Below are positions 1 through 9,626 of a stretch of 64,000 nt of DNA, in pieces. Within the stretch, counting starts at the first letter, position 1. Each line of letters starts with the position of its first letter. A model generated the notes under the pieces. That model ran no database searches, was not told the DNA's origin, and worked only from the letters and a program-made list of their open reading frames with translations. Origin of the DNA: Metapseudomonas boanensis (GTDB lineage: Bacteria; Pseudomonadota; Gammaproteobacteria; Pseudomonadales; Pseudomonadaceae); NCBI RefSeq assembly GCF_018704125.1, contig NZ_JAGTIS010000012.1:105052-169051 (forward strand), read 5' to 3'. Position numbers and translations under genes: made by a program.

Positions 1-2249
1 GCTCCATCGTGATCGATCCGACCGAAGCCCTGGTGTCCATCGACATCAACTCGGCACGCGCGACCAAAGGCGGCGACATTGAAGAAACCGCCCTGCAGAC
101 CAACCTGGAAGCGGCTGAGGAAATCGCCCGCCAGCTGCGCCTGCGCGACATCGGTGGCCTGATCGTCATCGACTTCATCGACATGACACCCGCCAAGAAC
201 CAGCGCGCAGTGGAAGAAAAAGTCCGCGAAGCACTGGAAGCCGACCGCGCCCGCGTGCAGATCGGCCGCATCTCGCGTTTCGGCCTGCTGGAAATGTCCC
301 GTCAGCGCCTGCGCCCATCCCTGGGCGAGACCAGCGGCATCGTCTGCCCGCGCTGCAACGGCCAAGGCATAATTCGCGACGTCGAATCCCTGTCGCTGGC
401 CATTCTTCGCCTGATCGAAGAAGAAGCGCTGAAGGATCGCACTGCAGAAGTTCGCGCCCAGGTACCGATTCCGGTCGCCGCCTTCCTGCTCAACGAGAAG
501 CGCAACAGCATCACCAAGATCGAGCTGCGCTCCCGTTCGCGCATCGTCATTCTGCCGAACGACCACCTCGAAACCCCACATTTCGAAGTTCAGCGTCTGC
601 GCGACGACAGCCCTGAAGTGCTGACAGGCCAGTCCAGCTATGAAATGACCCCGGCCGAAACCGAAGAACTCCAACCGGCCACCTCCACCCGCACCCTGGT
701 CCGCCAGGAGGCTGCGGTGAAGACCGTTTCCCCAGAGCGCCCGGCTCCGGCTCCAGCCCCTGCCCCCGCTGCTCCGCTGGCCCCAGAGCAGCCGTCCCCC
801 GAGCCGAGCCTGTTCAAGGGGCTGGTGAAGTCGCTGGTCAGCCTGTTCGCCGGCAAGGAACAAACTCAACCGGAAGCGGAAAAGCCGGCAGCCGAGCGTC
901 AGCCTCGCAGCGAGGAGCGTCGCAACGGCCGCCAGCAGAACCGTCGCCGCGATGGCCGCGACACCCGCCGCGATGAAGATCGCAAGCCGCGTGAAGAGCG
1001 TCAGCCACGCGAAGGCCAGGAAAGCCGCCGCGAGCGTAGCGAGCGCCCTGCCCGCGAAGAACGCCAGCCGCGTGAAGAGCGTCCTGCTCGCGAGCCCCGC
1101 GAAGAGCGCCAGCCACGTGAAGAGCGTCAGCCTCGAGAGGAGCGTCAGCCGCGCGAAGAGCGTCAGCCTCGAGAGGAGCGTCAGCCGCGCGAAGAGCGCC
1201 AGCCTCGAGAGGAGCGTCAGCCGCGCGAAGAGCGCCAGCCTCGAGAAGAGCGCCAACCGCGCGAACCCCGCGAAGTTCAGGAAGGGCGCCGCGAGCGCGC
1301 CGAGCGCCCGCCGCGTGAAGAGCGTCAGCCCCGCGAGGCGCGCCAGCCGCACGACGAACTGGCTGCAGTCGAGGTTCCAGAGGAAGAGCTGTTGAACGAA
1401 GAACTGCTGCAGGATGACGGCCAGGAAGGCACCGATGGCGACCGCCCTCGCCGCCGCTCCCGCGGTCAGCGTCGCCGCAGCAATCGTCGCGAACGTCAAC
1501 GTGAAGCCAACGGCGAAGTCATCGACGATCAGGAAGGCAATGAAGCTATTGCCGAGGGTGAAGACGGCTCCGCTGTTGTTGCCGCTGGAGTCGCCACCGC
1601 TATTGCCAGCGCCACCGTCGAAGTGACCGAAGCCGCTCCGGCGCAGGAGGTCGAAGCCAGGGCCGAAGTCCAGACCACCGAGGTCGAGGTAGCTGCTCGC
1701 GAAGTCGAGGCAGTGGAAACTCCAGCCGCTGCTGAAATGGAAGCAGCCACGGTCACCAAAGAGACCAGTGCTGTTGAAATAGCACCTGCGGCCACCGTTA
1801 CCGAAGCTGAAGTCGAAGCCGAGCAACCTGCCGTGATCGAAGCGCCTGTTCCGACCCCGCAGATGGAGGAACCTGTCGCTACACCGGCAACAGCGCCGTC
1901 CAGCTCCGGTCGCGCACCTAACGATCCGCGCGAAGTTCGCCGCCGCCAACTGGAAGCCGAGCGTCTGGCCAAGGAAGCCCAACAGGCAGCCGCAAACGTT
2001 GTCGAGGCTGTCGCTGCCACCGAACCGATATCTGTGGTGGCTCACGCCGTTGCCAATGTCGAAGAGCAGCCAGCCGCAGCAACCGAGCCGCAGCCTGAGC
2101 AGATCGCCGAGGCCCCCGCTGAACAGCAGGAGCACGCCGACGAAGCTGCCGAGGCAATTGCCAAAGCTGAGGTCGAACTCGAAGCCGAGCCCAAGACCGA
2201 AGAGCATGAGCAGGCTAAAGCCAAGGACGAACCAAAACCGGTAGTCTAA
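1..2249 (+). CDS. rne: Ribonuclease E, C-terminal part (5' end outside window)
   Basis: Endoribonuclease of the RNA degradosome, acting in mRNA decay and in rRNA/tRNA processing at the inner membrane. The window opens inside the catalytic domain: the first codons read [18 protein letters not shown] and later IVIDFIDM, which carry the two metal-binding aspartates of the DNase I-like subdomain. The zinc-link motif CPRCNGQG follows at about 345-368. From about nt 850 the protein turns into a low-complexity, Arg/Glu/Gln/Pro-rich arm with nine copies of an 18-nt repeat (1101-1262). It then becomes an acidic Ala/Glu/Val-rich tail, as expected of the non-catalytic RNA- and partner-binding half of gamma-proteobacterial RNase E. 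About 748 residues are visible. The reading frame is open through the window edge, so the gene is cut by the window and not broken. A strong hairpin follows the stop. Confidence 0.97.
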   Translation, partial: SIVIDPTEALVSIDINSARATKGGDIEETALQTNLEAAEEIARQLRLRDIGGLIVIDFIDMTPAKNQRAVEEKVREALEADRARVQIGRISRFGLLEMSRQRLRPSLGETSGIVCPRCNGQGIIRDVESLSLAILRLIEEEALKDRTAEVRAQVPIPVAAFLLNEKRNSITKIELRSRSRIVILPNDHLETPHFEVQRLRDDSPEVLTGQSSYEMTPAETEELQPATSTRTLVRQEAAVKTVSPERPAPAPAPAPAAPLAPEQPSPEPSLFKGLVKSLVSLFAGKEQTQPEAEKPAAERQPRSEERRNGRQQNRRRDGRDTRRDEDRKPREERQPREGQESRRERSERPAREERQPREERPAREPREERQPREERQPREERQPREERQPREERQPREERQPREERQPREERQPREERQPREPREVQEGRRERAERPPREERQPREARQPHDELAAVEVPEEELLNEELLQDDGQEGTDGDRPRRRSRGQRRRSNRRERQREANGEVIDDQEGNEAIAEGEDGSAVVAAGVATAIASATVEVTEAAPAQEVEARAEVQTTEVEVAAREVEAVETPAAAEMEAATVTKETSAVEIAPAATVTEAEVEAEQPAVIEAPVPTPQMEEPVATPATAPSSSGRAPNDPREVRRRQLEAERLAKEAQQAAANVVEAVAATEPISVVAHAVANVEEQPAAATEPQPEQIAEAPAEQQEHADEAAEAIAKAEVELEAEPKTEEHEQAKAKDEPKPVV
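1101..1262 (+). repeat. Nine tandem 18-bp repeats inside rne
   Basis: Nine perfect-length 18-bp units each encode EERQPR. Alternate units differ at synonymous sites (ending cctcga or ccgcgc), so most of the array also reads as a 36-bp dimer repeat. This suggests growth by unequal exchange of two-unit blocks. The units lengthen the arginine-rich arm of RNase E without disturbing the frame. Confidence 0.95.
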
Positions 2250-2265
2250 AGCCCGACCTGAATAG

Positions 2266-2298
2266 AAAAAGGGGGATGCTGCCAGCATCCCCCTTTTT
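2266..2298. terminator. Bidirectional rho-independent terminator between rne and the ABC transporter
   Basis: A perfect 15-bp stem (AAAAAGGGGGATGCT with AGCATCCCCCTTTTT) closes a 3-nt loop and is flanked by A- and T-runs. It lies between two convergent genes and can end transcription from both sides. Confidence 0.93.
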
Positions 2299-2340
2299 CT
2301 TTACCTGCCAGAAAGCCCTATCGGAGCCTGGTGGAGAGAC

Positions 2341-4137
2341 TTAGCGGCTGACCTCACCGGTTTCTTCGATTGCTTCCTGGGCGCCGAACTGCAGCTCGGC
2401 AAGGCGCGCATATAGAGGATTGCTGACGACCAATTGCGAGTGGGTGCCAATGGCTACCAGCCTCCCGTGATCCATGACCGCAATCCGATCCGCGTTCTGT
2501 ACCGTTGCCAGGCGGTGCGCGATGACCAAAGTTGTCCGTCCACTCATCAATGCCGGCAGCGCCTGTTGGATCAGGTGCTCGCTTTCCGCATCCAGAGCAC
2601 TCGTCGCTTCGTCCAGCAACAGGATTGGAGCATCCACCAGCAGCGCCCGCGCGATTGCAAGCCGCTGTCGCTGACCACCCGACAATCCAATACCGCCCTC
2701 ACCGAGGTGCGTCTTGTAGCCTTCGGGAAGTCGCATGATGAACTCATGGGCATAGGCCGCGCGGGCCGCCGCCTCCACCTCGGCCTGACTGGCATCAGGC
2801 CGACCGTAGCGGATGTTGTCTTCGACATTGCCGAAGAACAGCGCCGGGTTCTGCGAGACCAGCGCAAAACAACGCCTCAGGTCTGCCGGGTCCAGGCGCT
2901 GCAGCGGTAGTCCTTCGACCAGGATGCTGCCCTCCTGGGGATCGAAGAAGCGCAGCAACAGCTCGAAGACGGTCGTCTTTCCAGCCCCCGAAGGCCCCAC
3001 CAGAGCCAGCGTCTCCCCGGGACGCACCTCAAGGCTTACGCCGTCCAGTGCCGGGATATGCGGTCTGGTTGGATAGGCGAAACGCACGTTGCGCATTTCG
3101 AGGCGGCCACTGACCCTGTCCGGCAGCACTACCCTATCCTGCTGCGGCGGCATGATCTCGTTACGCGCCTGCAGTAACTCCGCAATCCGCTCCGCCGCCC
3201 CGGCTGCACTCTGCAACTCGCCAATCACTTCACTGATCGCTCCAAATGCTGCGCCGACGATCAGGCTGTAGAACACGAATGCTGCAAGATCTCCCGGGGA
3301 AATCCGCCCACCGATCACGTCCATGCCGCCAACCCAAAGCATCGTGCCGACGGCGCCCAGGACCAGGACGATGACCAGGGTGATCAACCAGGCGCGCTGG
3401 GCAATGCGTTTGCGCGCCGTCTCGAACGCACCCTCGACAGTCCCGGCAAAGCGCAGGCGATCCTGGGCTTGATGGTTATAAGCCTGAACTGTCTTGATCT
3501 GCCCAAGCGTCTCCCCCACGTAGCTGCCGACATCAGCAATTCGGTCCTGGCTCTGTCGCGAGAGCCGGCGCACCCTCCGACCGAATATCAGGATAGGGGC
3601 CAACACCAGGGGGAGGGCCAGCAGCACGATGCCAGTCAGCTTCGGATTGGTGATGAACAAAAGGACGATACCGCCAACCAGCATGATGCCGTTGCGCAGC
3701 GCCATGGACAGCGAGGAACCAATCACCGATTGCAGCAAGGTGGTGTCCGCCGTCAGCCTCGACTGGATCTCCGAGCTTCTATTGGTCTCGTAGAAGCCCG
3801 GATGCAGCTGTATCAGATGGTCGAACACTCGCTTGCGGATATCTGCGACGAAGCGCTCTCCGATCCACGACACCAGGTAGAAACGGGTGAAGGTGCCAAC
3901 CGCCAATGCCAACACCAGACCGAAGAAAAAGCCGATCGACCGATTCAACGCGGCGGGGGACTGCGTTGCCAGGCCCTGATCCACCAGCAGCCGGATGCCC
4001 TGCCCCATCGACAGGGTGATACCCGCCGTGAAAAGCAACGCCAGCAACGCTCCAATGACCCGCCATCGATAGGGCGCCACGAACTGTCCCGCCATGCGCA
4101 GCGCTTTGCGCTGCCGTGAAGTAAGGAGCGATACCAT
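2341..4137 (-). CDS. MsbA/BmrA-like ABC exporter (fused permease-ATPase)
   Basis: Half-size ABC exporter of about 598 residues, expected to work as a homodimer in the inner membrane and export a lipid or drug-like substrate. The N-terminal half is a six-helix transmembrane domain (about residues 15-320). The C-terminal nucleotide-binding domain shows Walker A GPSGAGKTT, the signature LSGGQRQR, Walker B ILLLDEATSALD and the H-loop IAHRLAT. The substrate cannot be told from sequence. The start used is the ATG at 4137; an in-frame GTG at 4176 would add 13 residues, and neither has a strong ribosome-binding site. Its nearest relatives are probably the single-gene multidrug/lipid exporters of Pseudomonas and not msbA itself, because no lpxK neighbour is present. 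Confidence 0.85.
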   Translation of the reverse strand: MVSLLTSRQRKALRMAGQFVAPYRWRVIGALLALLFTAGITLSMGQGIRLLVDQGLATQSPAALNRSIGFFFGLVLALAVGTFTRFYLVSWIGERFVADIRKRVFDHLIQLHPGFYETNRSSEIQSRLTADTTLLQSVIGSSLSMALRNGIMLVGGIVLLFITNPKLTGIVLLALPLVLAPILIFGRRVRRLSRQSQDRIADVGSYVGETLGQIKTVQAYNHQAQDRLRFAGTVEGAFETARKRIAQRAWLITLVIVLVLGAVGTMLWVGGMDVIGGRISPGDLAAFVFYSLIVGAAFGAISEVIGELQSAAGAAERIAELLQARNEIMPPQQDRVVLPDRVSGRLEMRNVRFAYPTRPHIPALDGVSLEVRPGETLALVGPSGAGKTTVFELLLRFFDPQEGSILVEGLPLQRLDPADLRRCFALVSQNPALFFGNVEDNIRYGRPDASQAEVEAAARAAYAHEFIMRLPEGYKTHLGEGGIGLSGGQRQRLAIARALLVDAPILLLDEATSALDAESEHLIQQALPALMSGRTTLVIAHRLATVQNADRIAVMDHGRLVAIGTHSQLVVSNPLYARLAELQFGAQEAIEETGEVSR

Positions 4138-4257
4138 ATGCGTCTCGGTCAGCCAGTCGAAAGGATTCAAGCGCACGTAGGTCGGTGTCAGCGGTCACCA
4201 CAACACACTGGCGCTTTCGATAGTAGCCATTTCCACAACAACAGTCGTGGCGGGACG

Positions 4258-5379
4258 TCAGTCGCCCCAGCCAAGCGGGTAGAGCAGCTCTTCTTTGTAG
4301 CCCGCCCAGACCCGGACGGCGTCCGGGAAGGCCGAGTCCAGCTCAGGATCGCCACTGTCCACCAACAATGGCCGACCCTCCAGGGTGCCGAGCTTGCGCT
4401 TGGTAGCCACGACCCGAAGATTGTCCAGGCCAAGGGCCCGCAATACGCGAGGACTGATCTGCTGGTTGCCGCGCCCGATGATGTGCCCCTGCCCGCCGAT
4501 CGCAGTGACCAGTAACCTCGCTGGATGGCGGTCAACCAGATCGAAGAGCTGCTGCTCAGACACGTCCCGTGCAATCACGCGACCATCCTGGATCACATCC
4601 ACTCCGAGCAGCGTGGTCTCCATCCCCAGGTTTGCCGCCAGACCATGCAAGGTCGAACCGGGACCGAAGATGTAGCGGACGCCCTCCTCCCAGCTGTCCG
4701 AGAGCCAGTCCGCAAGGTCCACCAGCACCAATTCTTCGGACTCCATGCCCGCTTGTTTGACGTGCTGCATGAAGTGGCCTTCCTCCGGCACGGTCAACTC
4801 GCCATACCAGCGTGCTGCCACGCGTCCATCGCGTAAGGCGGCCTCGTCCAGGTCGCGGACCTCGCCACTGGCCAGGCGCACCAGGCCACCCTCTACCAGG
4901 CGTCTCACCAACTCACCGGCTGCGCGCGGACTGATGGCATAGACACCGGAATGGATCTTCACCCCTGCCGGGATGCCCAGCACTGGCTGGTCCGCACGCA
5001 CGACCGAGCAGACATCTCGCGCCGTACCATCGCCACCAGCAAAGAGGATCAAGGCCACGCCAGACTGCTGCAGCGCGTCGACCGCATGTCGGGTGTCTTG
5101 TGCGCTGGTCACCTGGTTTTCCAAGTGACCCAGGACCCGGTGAGCGAAGCCCATTTCCTCCAGAAGATCAGCGCCCATGGGACCTGGGAAGGTCAGGAAC
5201 TCGATCCGCCCGACGAGTGGCTGCAGGCACTCCAGCGCCTGTCGCGTGCGCATCTCCGCGCGTGGCTCAGCGCCTCTGGCCAGGGCCTCTGCGGCGACGC
5301 CGTCGCTGCCCTTGAGCGCCACCATCCCCCCCAGCCCGGCCAAGGGGTTGATGATCAGGCCCATATGGAATGTGGACAT
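4258..5379 (-). CDS. ATP-NAD kinase family protein (AcoX/NAD kinase-like)
   Basis: Protein of about 373 residues. It opens with the strand-turn GLIINPLAGLGG and has the NAD-kinase/diacylglycerol-kinase fold signature FAGGDGTARDVC at about residues 113-124, where the GGDGT motif binds the phosphate donor. It is much longer than a standard housekeeping NAD kinase and resembles the ATP-NAD/AcoX kinase group found as a second, poorly characterised copy in Pseudomonas. The predicted reaction is phosphorylation of NAD or a related dinucleotide or diol; the true substrate is unknown. The ATG at 5379 was chosen because GAGGTAG lies just upstream; the longer reading frame back to 5421 lacks such a site. 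It lies in tandem with the ABC exporter but more than 100 bp from it, so co-transcription is possible but not shown. Confidence 0.8.
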   Translation of the reverse strand: MSTFHMGLIINPLAGLGGMVALKGSDGVAAEALARGAEPRAEMRTRQALECLQPLVGRIEFLTFPGPMGADLLEEMGFAHRVLGHLENQVTSAQDTRHAVDALQQSGVALILFAGGDGTARDVCSVVRADQPVLGIPAGVKIHSGVYAISPRAAGELVRRLVEGGLVRLASGEVRDLDEAALRDGRVAARWYGELTVPEEGHFMQHVKQAGMESEELVLVDLADWLSDSWEEGVRYIFGPGSTLHGLAANLGMETTLLGVDVIQDGRVIARDVSEQQLFDLVDRHPARLLVTAIGGQGHIIGRGNQQISPRVLRALGLDNLRVVATKRKLGTLEGRPLLVDSGDPELDSAFPDAVRVWAGYKEELLYPLGWGD

Positions 5380-5568
5380 GCCTACCTCGATCTGAACTCG
5401 TGCCCCGCAAACGGGGTCCACCCATGAGGACCGACAACCAGGCTGCGGCTAAATGACAGCCTGTTGTGAACGGTCCTTCTTTTTTTATGGCGCTAAACTG
5501 CCACCTACTGTCACTGCGTATTCATCTTGCGGACCTAGACTGCGCACACACTGATGAGGAGACAGGCC

Positions 5569-5745
5569 ATGAGCTTGCCAAACAGCACATCCGACCGTCG
5601 CGTCGTTCCGCTTCAGCCACGCCAGCCAATAGGCGGCGCCATCATCGACGCCCAGGGGCGCGAGATACCGATTACCGAATCCATGATCCAGCGTGCCTGC
5701 CAGGAACTACAAAGGCAGCTGAACAAGGATAATCGGCCCACCTGA
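5569..5745 (+). CDS. Small conserved Pseudomonas protein (PA1571-like)
   Basis: A 58-residue cytoplasmic protein with no signal peptide or membrane segment. The centre, PIGGAIIDAQGREIPITE, followed by a short amphipathic segment (MIQRACQELQRQLNK), is a pattern I associate with a family of tiny uncharacterised proteins conserved across Pseudomonas and referred to by the PAO1 locus PA1571. The start at 5569 is preceded by GAGGAG at good spacing; an upstream in-frame ATG at 5554 overlaps that site and is unlikely to be used. No function is known to me. It stands alone between the divergent kinase-like gene and the convergent pdxB. Confidence 0.72.
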   Translation: MSLPNSTSDRRVVPLQPRQPIGGAIIDAQGREIPITESMIQRACQELQRQLNKDNRPT

Positions 5746-5775
5746 TGAGCGCCGCGCCGGATATCCCGGGGCTCG

Positions 5776-6918
5776 CTATACCAAGGTTGCGCCGAGCGCC
5801 CGGACCAAGCTCGCCAATCCAGGCGCCTCGCCCAATAACCTGACTCGCAGCCCGTCGATCTCGCGACGAACCGGGTAATGCTTGCGCAGTCCGTCGAAGG
5901 CCGCGCGGCGCTGGGTGTCATCACCCAGCAGGCTGCGGCGGAAGTCGGCATCGTCGCGGCGCGGGTCGTAGACCGCCCGGCACAGGGTAGCCAGCGCCCA
6001 GTCCGGGTCACAGTTTGTATCCAGGGTGAGCTCCTCCAGCCATGGGGCTGGCAACAGCTCATCCAGCACTACCGTTTCGGGCAAGCCCTGCGTTCGGCAA
6101 TAGGCCTGGTAGATCTGCGCCGTGCCGCGCAGCTTGCCATCCAGGCTGTATCCCGCAATGTGCGGCGTGGCGATGCGGCACAGCCCAGCCAACTCGACGT
6201 CTGCCTGAGGCTCCCCCTCCCATACATCCAGCACTGCCCGAAGGTCGTTACGACGAGCGAGGACAGCGCGCAACGCCTGGTTGTCCACCACACCACCGCG
6301 GCTGGCATTGATCAGCCAAGCGCCGGACTGCAGCTCGGCCAGGCGCGCTTCGTTCAGAAGGTGATGTGTCGGGTGTTCGCCAGCGTGGCTCAAAGGTGTG
6401 TGCAAGCTGATGGTGTCGCATTCCCGAAGGATGGTCGCAAGATCCACATAGTCGCCCCCTTCCATCGCCTGCCGTGGCGGATCGCAAACCAGCACGCGCC
6501 ATCCCAGCCCACGTAGAACGTCCACCAGCCGCCCACCCACCTGGCCTGCGCCAACCACACCGTAGGTGCGAGATGCGAGTGCGACGCCGACCTCCTCGGC
6601 CAATGCCAGCAAGCTGCCAAGCACATAGTCCACCACCCCGCGGGCATTGCAGCCCGGAGCACTGGACCAGGCAATACCGGCCTCCTGGAAGTAGTCGAGA
6701 TCGAGATGATCGGTGCCGATCGTACAAGTACCGACGAAACGCACGGGACTGCCGGCAAGCAAGGCCCGGTCGACCCGAGTGACCGAGCGCACCAGCAGCA
6801 CTTCGGTATCAGCCAGGACGGTGGCGTCTATCGAACGCCCAGGCAGTCGGCGGATCTCGCCCTGGCCGGCAAAGAAGGCATCGACCAGGGGAATGTTTTC
6901 ATCAGCGACGATTCGCAT
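5776..6918 (-). CDS. pdxB: Erythronate-4-phosphate dehydrogenase
   Basis: Second enzyme of the DXP-dependent pyridoxal 5'-phosphate pathway. It oxidises 4-phosphoerythronate to 3-hydroxy-2-oxo-4-phosphobutanoate with a nicotinamide cofactor. The 380 residues match the family length. The N-terminus [16 protein letters not shown] is typical of PdxB, the Rossmann motif [12 protein letters not shown] sits near the middle, and [16 protein letters not shown] holds the catalytic histidine of the D-2-hydroxyacid dehydrogenase family. The C-terminal PdxB dimerisation domain is present. The ATG at 6918 was chosen because it gives the canonical N-terminus; the longer open frame to 6990 adds an unrelated extension. 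It is transcribed divergently from the MATE pump gene across about 250 bp in which I see no clear site. Confidence 0.96.
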   Translation of the reverse strand: MRIVADENIPLVDAFFAGQGEIRRLPGRSIDATVLADTEVLLVRSVTRVDRALLAGSPVRFVGTCTIGTDHLDLDYFQEAGIAWSSAPGCNARGVVDYVLGSLLALAEEVGVALASRTYGVVGAGQVGGRLVDVLRGLGWRVLVCDPPRQAMEGGDYVDLATILRECDTISLHTPLSHAGEHPTHHLLNEARLAELQSGAWLINASRGGVVDNQALRAVLARRNDLRAVLDVWEGEPQADVELAGLCRIATPHIAGYSLDGKLRGTAQIYQAYCRTQGLPETVVLDELLPAPWLEELTLDTNCDPDWALATLCRAVYDPRRDDADFRRSLLGDDTQRRAAFDGLRKHYPVRREIDGLRVRLLGEAPGLASLVRALGATLV

Positions 6919-7168
6919 GGCAGGCTCCAGCAAAGGTTGGCCAATTCTACGCGTTCCCGTGGGACACTGCGCTGCCCCTTTCCTGACCAAGGCGTCAGGG
7001 CGTAGACTAGCCGTCCTTCAGCCTCCCCTGTCCCGTTCCGCCGGCAGCCTACCTGCAAAGGCTGGGACAGAGCACCGCTGCGAGCCCGTCGCAGCCAGGC
7101 AGCTTTCCGACCATTGCCAGCCACCCAACATGGACGCCCCTGCCACGTGCAGTGGATGCCTGATTGAT

Positions 7169-8572
7169 ATGGAACTATCCGTGCCCCATTCGTCATCCCG
7201 TTTCGACCGCAGCCTGGCCGAGGTACGGGCACTTCTTAAGCTGGCCCTACCGATCATGATCGCCCAGCTCTCCAACTCCGCCATGGGCTTCGTCGATGCT
7301 GTGATGGCCGGACGTGTCAGCCCGCGAGACCTGGCCGCTGTAGCGCTAGGTAATTCGATCTGGATTCCTGTGTTCCTGCTGATGACCGGCATCCTCCTCG
7401 CCACCACGGCGAAAGTCGCCCAACGGTTCGGCGCTGGCCAGCAGGACGAGATCGGTCCGCTGGTGCGTCAAGCGCTTTGGCTGGCCCTGGTGGTCGGCAT
7501 CTGCGGCTCTGTACTGCTGCTCAATGCTCGACCGGTACTGGTGTTAATGGGGGTGGACGACGCGCTGGTCACGCCAAGCATGGGCTACCTGCAGGGCATC
7601 GCTTTCGGACTGCCCGCCGTGGCTTTCTATTATGTCTTGCGTTGCTACAGCGACGGCCTCGGCCGGACCCGTCCGAGCATGATTCTCGGACTCTGCGGCC
7701 TGCTGCTGAACATCCCGCTGAATTATGTGCTGATCTACGGCCACCTCGGCTTCGCGGCCATGGGTGGCGTCGGTTGTGGCTGGGCAACAGGCACGGTGAT
7801 GTGGTTCATGCTCCTGGGCATGCTGGTCTGGGTCATCCACGCGCCAGCCTACAAAGCGAGCCGGCCGCTCAGCCACTTCGAGAAGCCCAAGTGGCCGGAG
7901 ATCAAGCGGCTGCTAGGCATCGGTACGCCCATCGGCGTCGCTGTATTCGCCGAGTCCAGCATCTTTGCCGTGATCGCCCTGCTCATCGGTGGCCTGGGGG
8001 CCACAGTAGTGGCCGGGCACCAGATTGCCCTCAACTTCAGCGCGCTGATGTTCATGATTCCCTATGCCCTGGCAATGGCTATCACCGTGCGGGTCGGCCA
8101 AGCCTTGGGCCGGGGGGAACCACGCGCAGCACGCTTTGCTGCCGGCACCGGCCTTGCCACAGCACTGGCCTATTCCTGCCTCTCGGCCAGTCTGATGCTG
8201 CTGTTCCGCGAAGAGATCGCGAAGATGTATTCGCCAGATCCGCAGGTCATCGCCGTGGCAGCGATGCTGATCGTCTATTCGGCGCTGTTCCAGTTCTCTG
8301 ACGGCATTCAGGTCACCGCCGCAGGTGCGCTACGCGGCTATCAGGACACCCGCGCCACCATGGTCATTACCCTGTTCGCCTATTGGGGCATCGGCCTGCC
8401 GGTTGGTTATGCGCTCGGGCTGTCCGACTGGCTGGGCGAGCCGAGCGGGCCCAAAGGATTGTGGCAGGGGCTGGTGGTCGGGCTGACCTGCGCGGCGGTT
8501 CTGCTGGGCTGGAGACTGGTGCGCAGCGCCCGCACGCGCATTCGGCGCGCTACGTCGCTTGGACCTACGTGA
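7169..8572 (+). CDS. MATE family multidrug efflux transporter (NorM/PmpM-like)
   Basis: Integral membrane cation/drug antiporter of about 467 residues, with twelve hydrophobic segments in two similar halves as expected for the multi-antimicrobial extrusion family. Diagnostic stretches are LALPIMIAQLSNSAMGFVD in helix 1 and the matching start of the second half at about residue 240 (GIGTPIGVAVFAESSIF). The family extrudes cationic drugs, dyes and fluoroquinolones using a proton or sodium gradient; PAO1 PmpM is a proton-coupled member. The start is uncertain: ATG 7169 is used, ATG 7130 adds 13 residues, and neither has a clear Shine-Dalgarno sequence. The longer open frame back to 6713 runs through pdxB on the other strand and is not real. 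Confidence 0.88.
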   Translation: MELSVPHSSSRFDRSLAEVRALLKLALPIMIAQLSNSAMGFVDAVMAGRVSPRDLAAVALGNSIWIPVFLLMTGILLATTAKVAQRFGAGQQDEIGPLVRQALWLALVVGICGSVLLLNARPVLVLMGVDDALVTPSMGYLQGIAFGLPAVAFYYVLRCYSDGLGRTRPSMILGLCGLLLNIPLNYVLIYGHLGFAAMGGVGCGWATGTVMWFMLLGMLVWVIHAPAYKASRPLSHFEKPKWPEIKRLLGIGTPIGVAVFAESSIFAVIALLIGGLGATVVAGHQIALNFSALMFMIPYALAMAITVRVGQALGRGEPRAARFAAGTGLATALAYSCLSASLMLLFREEIAKMYSPDPQVIAVAAMLIVYSALFQFSDGIQVTAAGALRGYQDTRATMVITLFAYWGIGLPVGYALGLSDWLGEPSGPKGLWQGLVVGLTCAAVLLGWRLVRSARTRIRRATSLGPT

Positions 8573-8602
8573 TGCCGGCTGCGGCCGCAACCCGACTGAT
8601 GC

Positions 8603-9058
8603 TTACTCGTCCGGGTGAGCCGGCACAGCGGCCAGCGACTCCCAGTATGCGGGACTCAGGAAATCGCGCCCCGCCAACAGGTGTTCGAGATAGCTCCGCG
8701 TCGGCCAAAGCCCCGCTTCCCGCATGGCAGGGTTGGCAACATAGACCCAGGCTGACTGGACGCCCAGTGTGGTGACGATCGGCATCCGTTCGCGGCTGTA
8801 GAACACCGGGGTTCCTTCGAAGGGATCCATCTTGAAAATTTCGTCCTGGTGCTCCAGGCGATAGAGAACACCCTCCACCACGCCGCCGCGCTGGTAACGG
8901 ATATTGGCGTAGGAGCGTCCGGGCCGATCATGTGCTCGCTTGTCGAAACACAGCACATAGCCTTCCAGACGCCCCGGCAACGCCTCGCTGAACACCAACC
9001 CACGAGTGTGCATGCGCGCCGGGTTCATGTTGGATCCGTAAGCAAAATAGAACGGCAT
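8603..9058 (-). CDS. Gamma-glutamylcyclotransferase-like (AIG2-type) protein
   Basis: Protein of 151 residues with the GGCT-fold substrate loop FAYGSNMN at residues 5-12 and a Glu-containing PFEGTPVFYSR region where the catalytic Glu of the family is expected. Family members convert gamma-glutamyl amino acids to 5-oxoproline or open related amide linkages; the substrate here is unknown. The ATG at 9058 shares its first base with the TGA of tusA (TGATG), so the two genes are very likely translationally coupled. A TTG just upstream in the same frame is not needed as a start. Confidence 0.8.
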   Translation of the reverse strand: MPFYFAYGSNMNPARMHTRGLVFSEALPGRLEGYVLCFDKRAHDRPGRSYANIRYQRGGVVEGVLYRLEHQDEIFKMDPFEGTPVFYSRERMPIVTTLGVQSAWVYVANPAMREAGLWPTRSYLEHLLAGRDFLSPAYWESLAAVPAHPDE

Positions 9059-9297
9059 CAATCAGCCTTCTTGCGAATCCAGTAGAGGTAGGTACCTGAC
9101 TCTTCGGCCTGCTCGAGCAGTTCATGTCCAAGGAACATGCAGAACTTGGGGATATCGCGACGAGTGGAAGGGTCGGTGGCGATGACCTTGAGCAAGCCAC
9201 CGGCCGGCAGGTCACGTACCTTGTTGTGCAACATCATCACCGGCTCGGGGCAGTTGAGGCCGGTGGCATCGAGAATGGCTTCAGGCTGATCGGACAT
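9058..9297 (-). CDS. tusA: Sulfurtransferase TusA
   Basis: A 79-residue SirA/TusA-fold protein that carries persulfide sulfur on a single cysteine for 2-thiouridine tRNA modification and molybdenum cofactor sulfur traffic. The active-site segment is [19 protein letters not shown]; the Cys-Pro-x-Pro motif at residues 16-19 identifies the family. The C-terminal CMFLGHELL and the length also fit TusA. The ATG at 9297 gives the normal N-terminus; the open frame extends upstream to 9396 with unrelated sequence. It overlaps the downstream GGCT-like gene by one base and is transcribed divergently from a small hypothetical gene. Confidence 0.93.
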   Translation of the reverse strand: MSDQPEAILDATGLNCPEPVMMLHNKVRDLPAGGLLKVIATDPSTRRDIPKFCMFLGHELLEQAEESGTYLYWIRKKAD

Positions 9298-9446
9298 TGG
9301 GGGACTCCAGAAACTGGCTGTCATTGTCGCGCAAAGCGGCGAGCACGCCCAGCCTTGCCGGGTACCGTTCGACATCCGGCCAACCTCGCTGGCCATTCCT
9401 GTCGCACCAGCGCAGCATGGTGCTTCCGCATGGGGAGAATGACGCC

Positions 9447-9623
9447 ATGGCTGATGCCGCGACTCGTGACGCTCGCTGCTGGTGCGTCAAACGCCTGGAC
9501 GACAACGGCAACGAGTTCATCCTGCGCGATAGCCTGACCCGCGCCGAGGCCGAGCGGCTGGCCGCCGAGTATCAGGATCGGGGGCACAAGCAGAGCTATT
9601 GGGCGAGCCGGATGGCCAATTGA
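9447..9623 (+). CDS. Small conserved hypothetical protein
   Basis: A 58-residue soluble protein beginning [17 protein letters not shown] and continuing with a segment that reads like a compact alpha/beta unit ([20 protein letters not shown]). The pattern, a short beta strand followed by 'lt..eAe.la.ey', is common in tiny uncharacterised Pseudomonas proteins. GGGGAG lies about 10 bases upstream of the ATG at 9447, supporting translation. The two closely spaced cysteines at residues 11 and 13 are notable but no metal site is evident. Function unknown. It is divergent from tusA and followed by a REP cluster. Confidence 0.6.
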   Translation: MADAATRDARCWCVKRLDDNGNEFILRDSLTRAEAERLAAEYQDRGHKQSYWASRMAN

Positions 9624-9626
9624 GTC

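Noticed and set aside
1101..1262. Tandem repeats as a CRISPR array
   Set aside because: Units are contiguous without spacers and lie in frame within rne.
952..1395. Lys/Ala/Ser-rich 147-residue frame inside rne
   Set aside because: It is the +1 frame of the EERQPR repeat, an artefact of repeated GC-rich codons; the rne frame is the real one.
6713..7168. Long N-terminal extension of the MATE pump frame
   Set aside because: It runs antisense through pdxB, and the family N-terminus begins near 7169.
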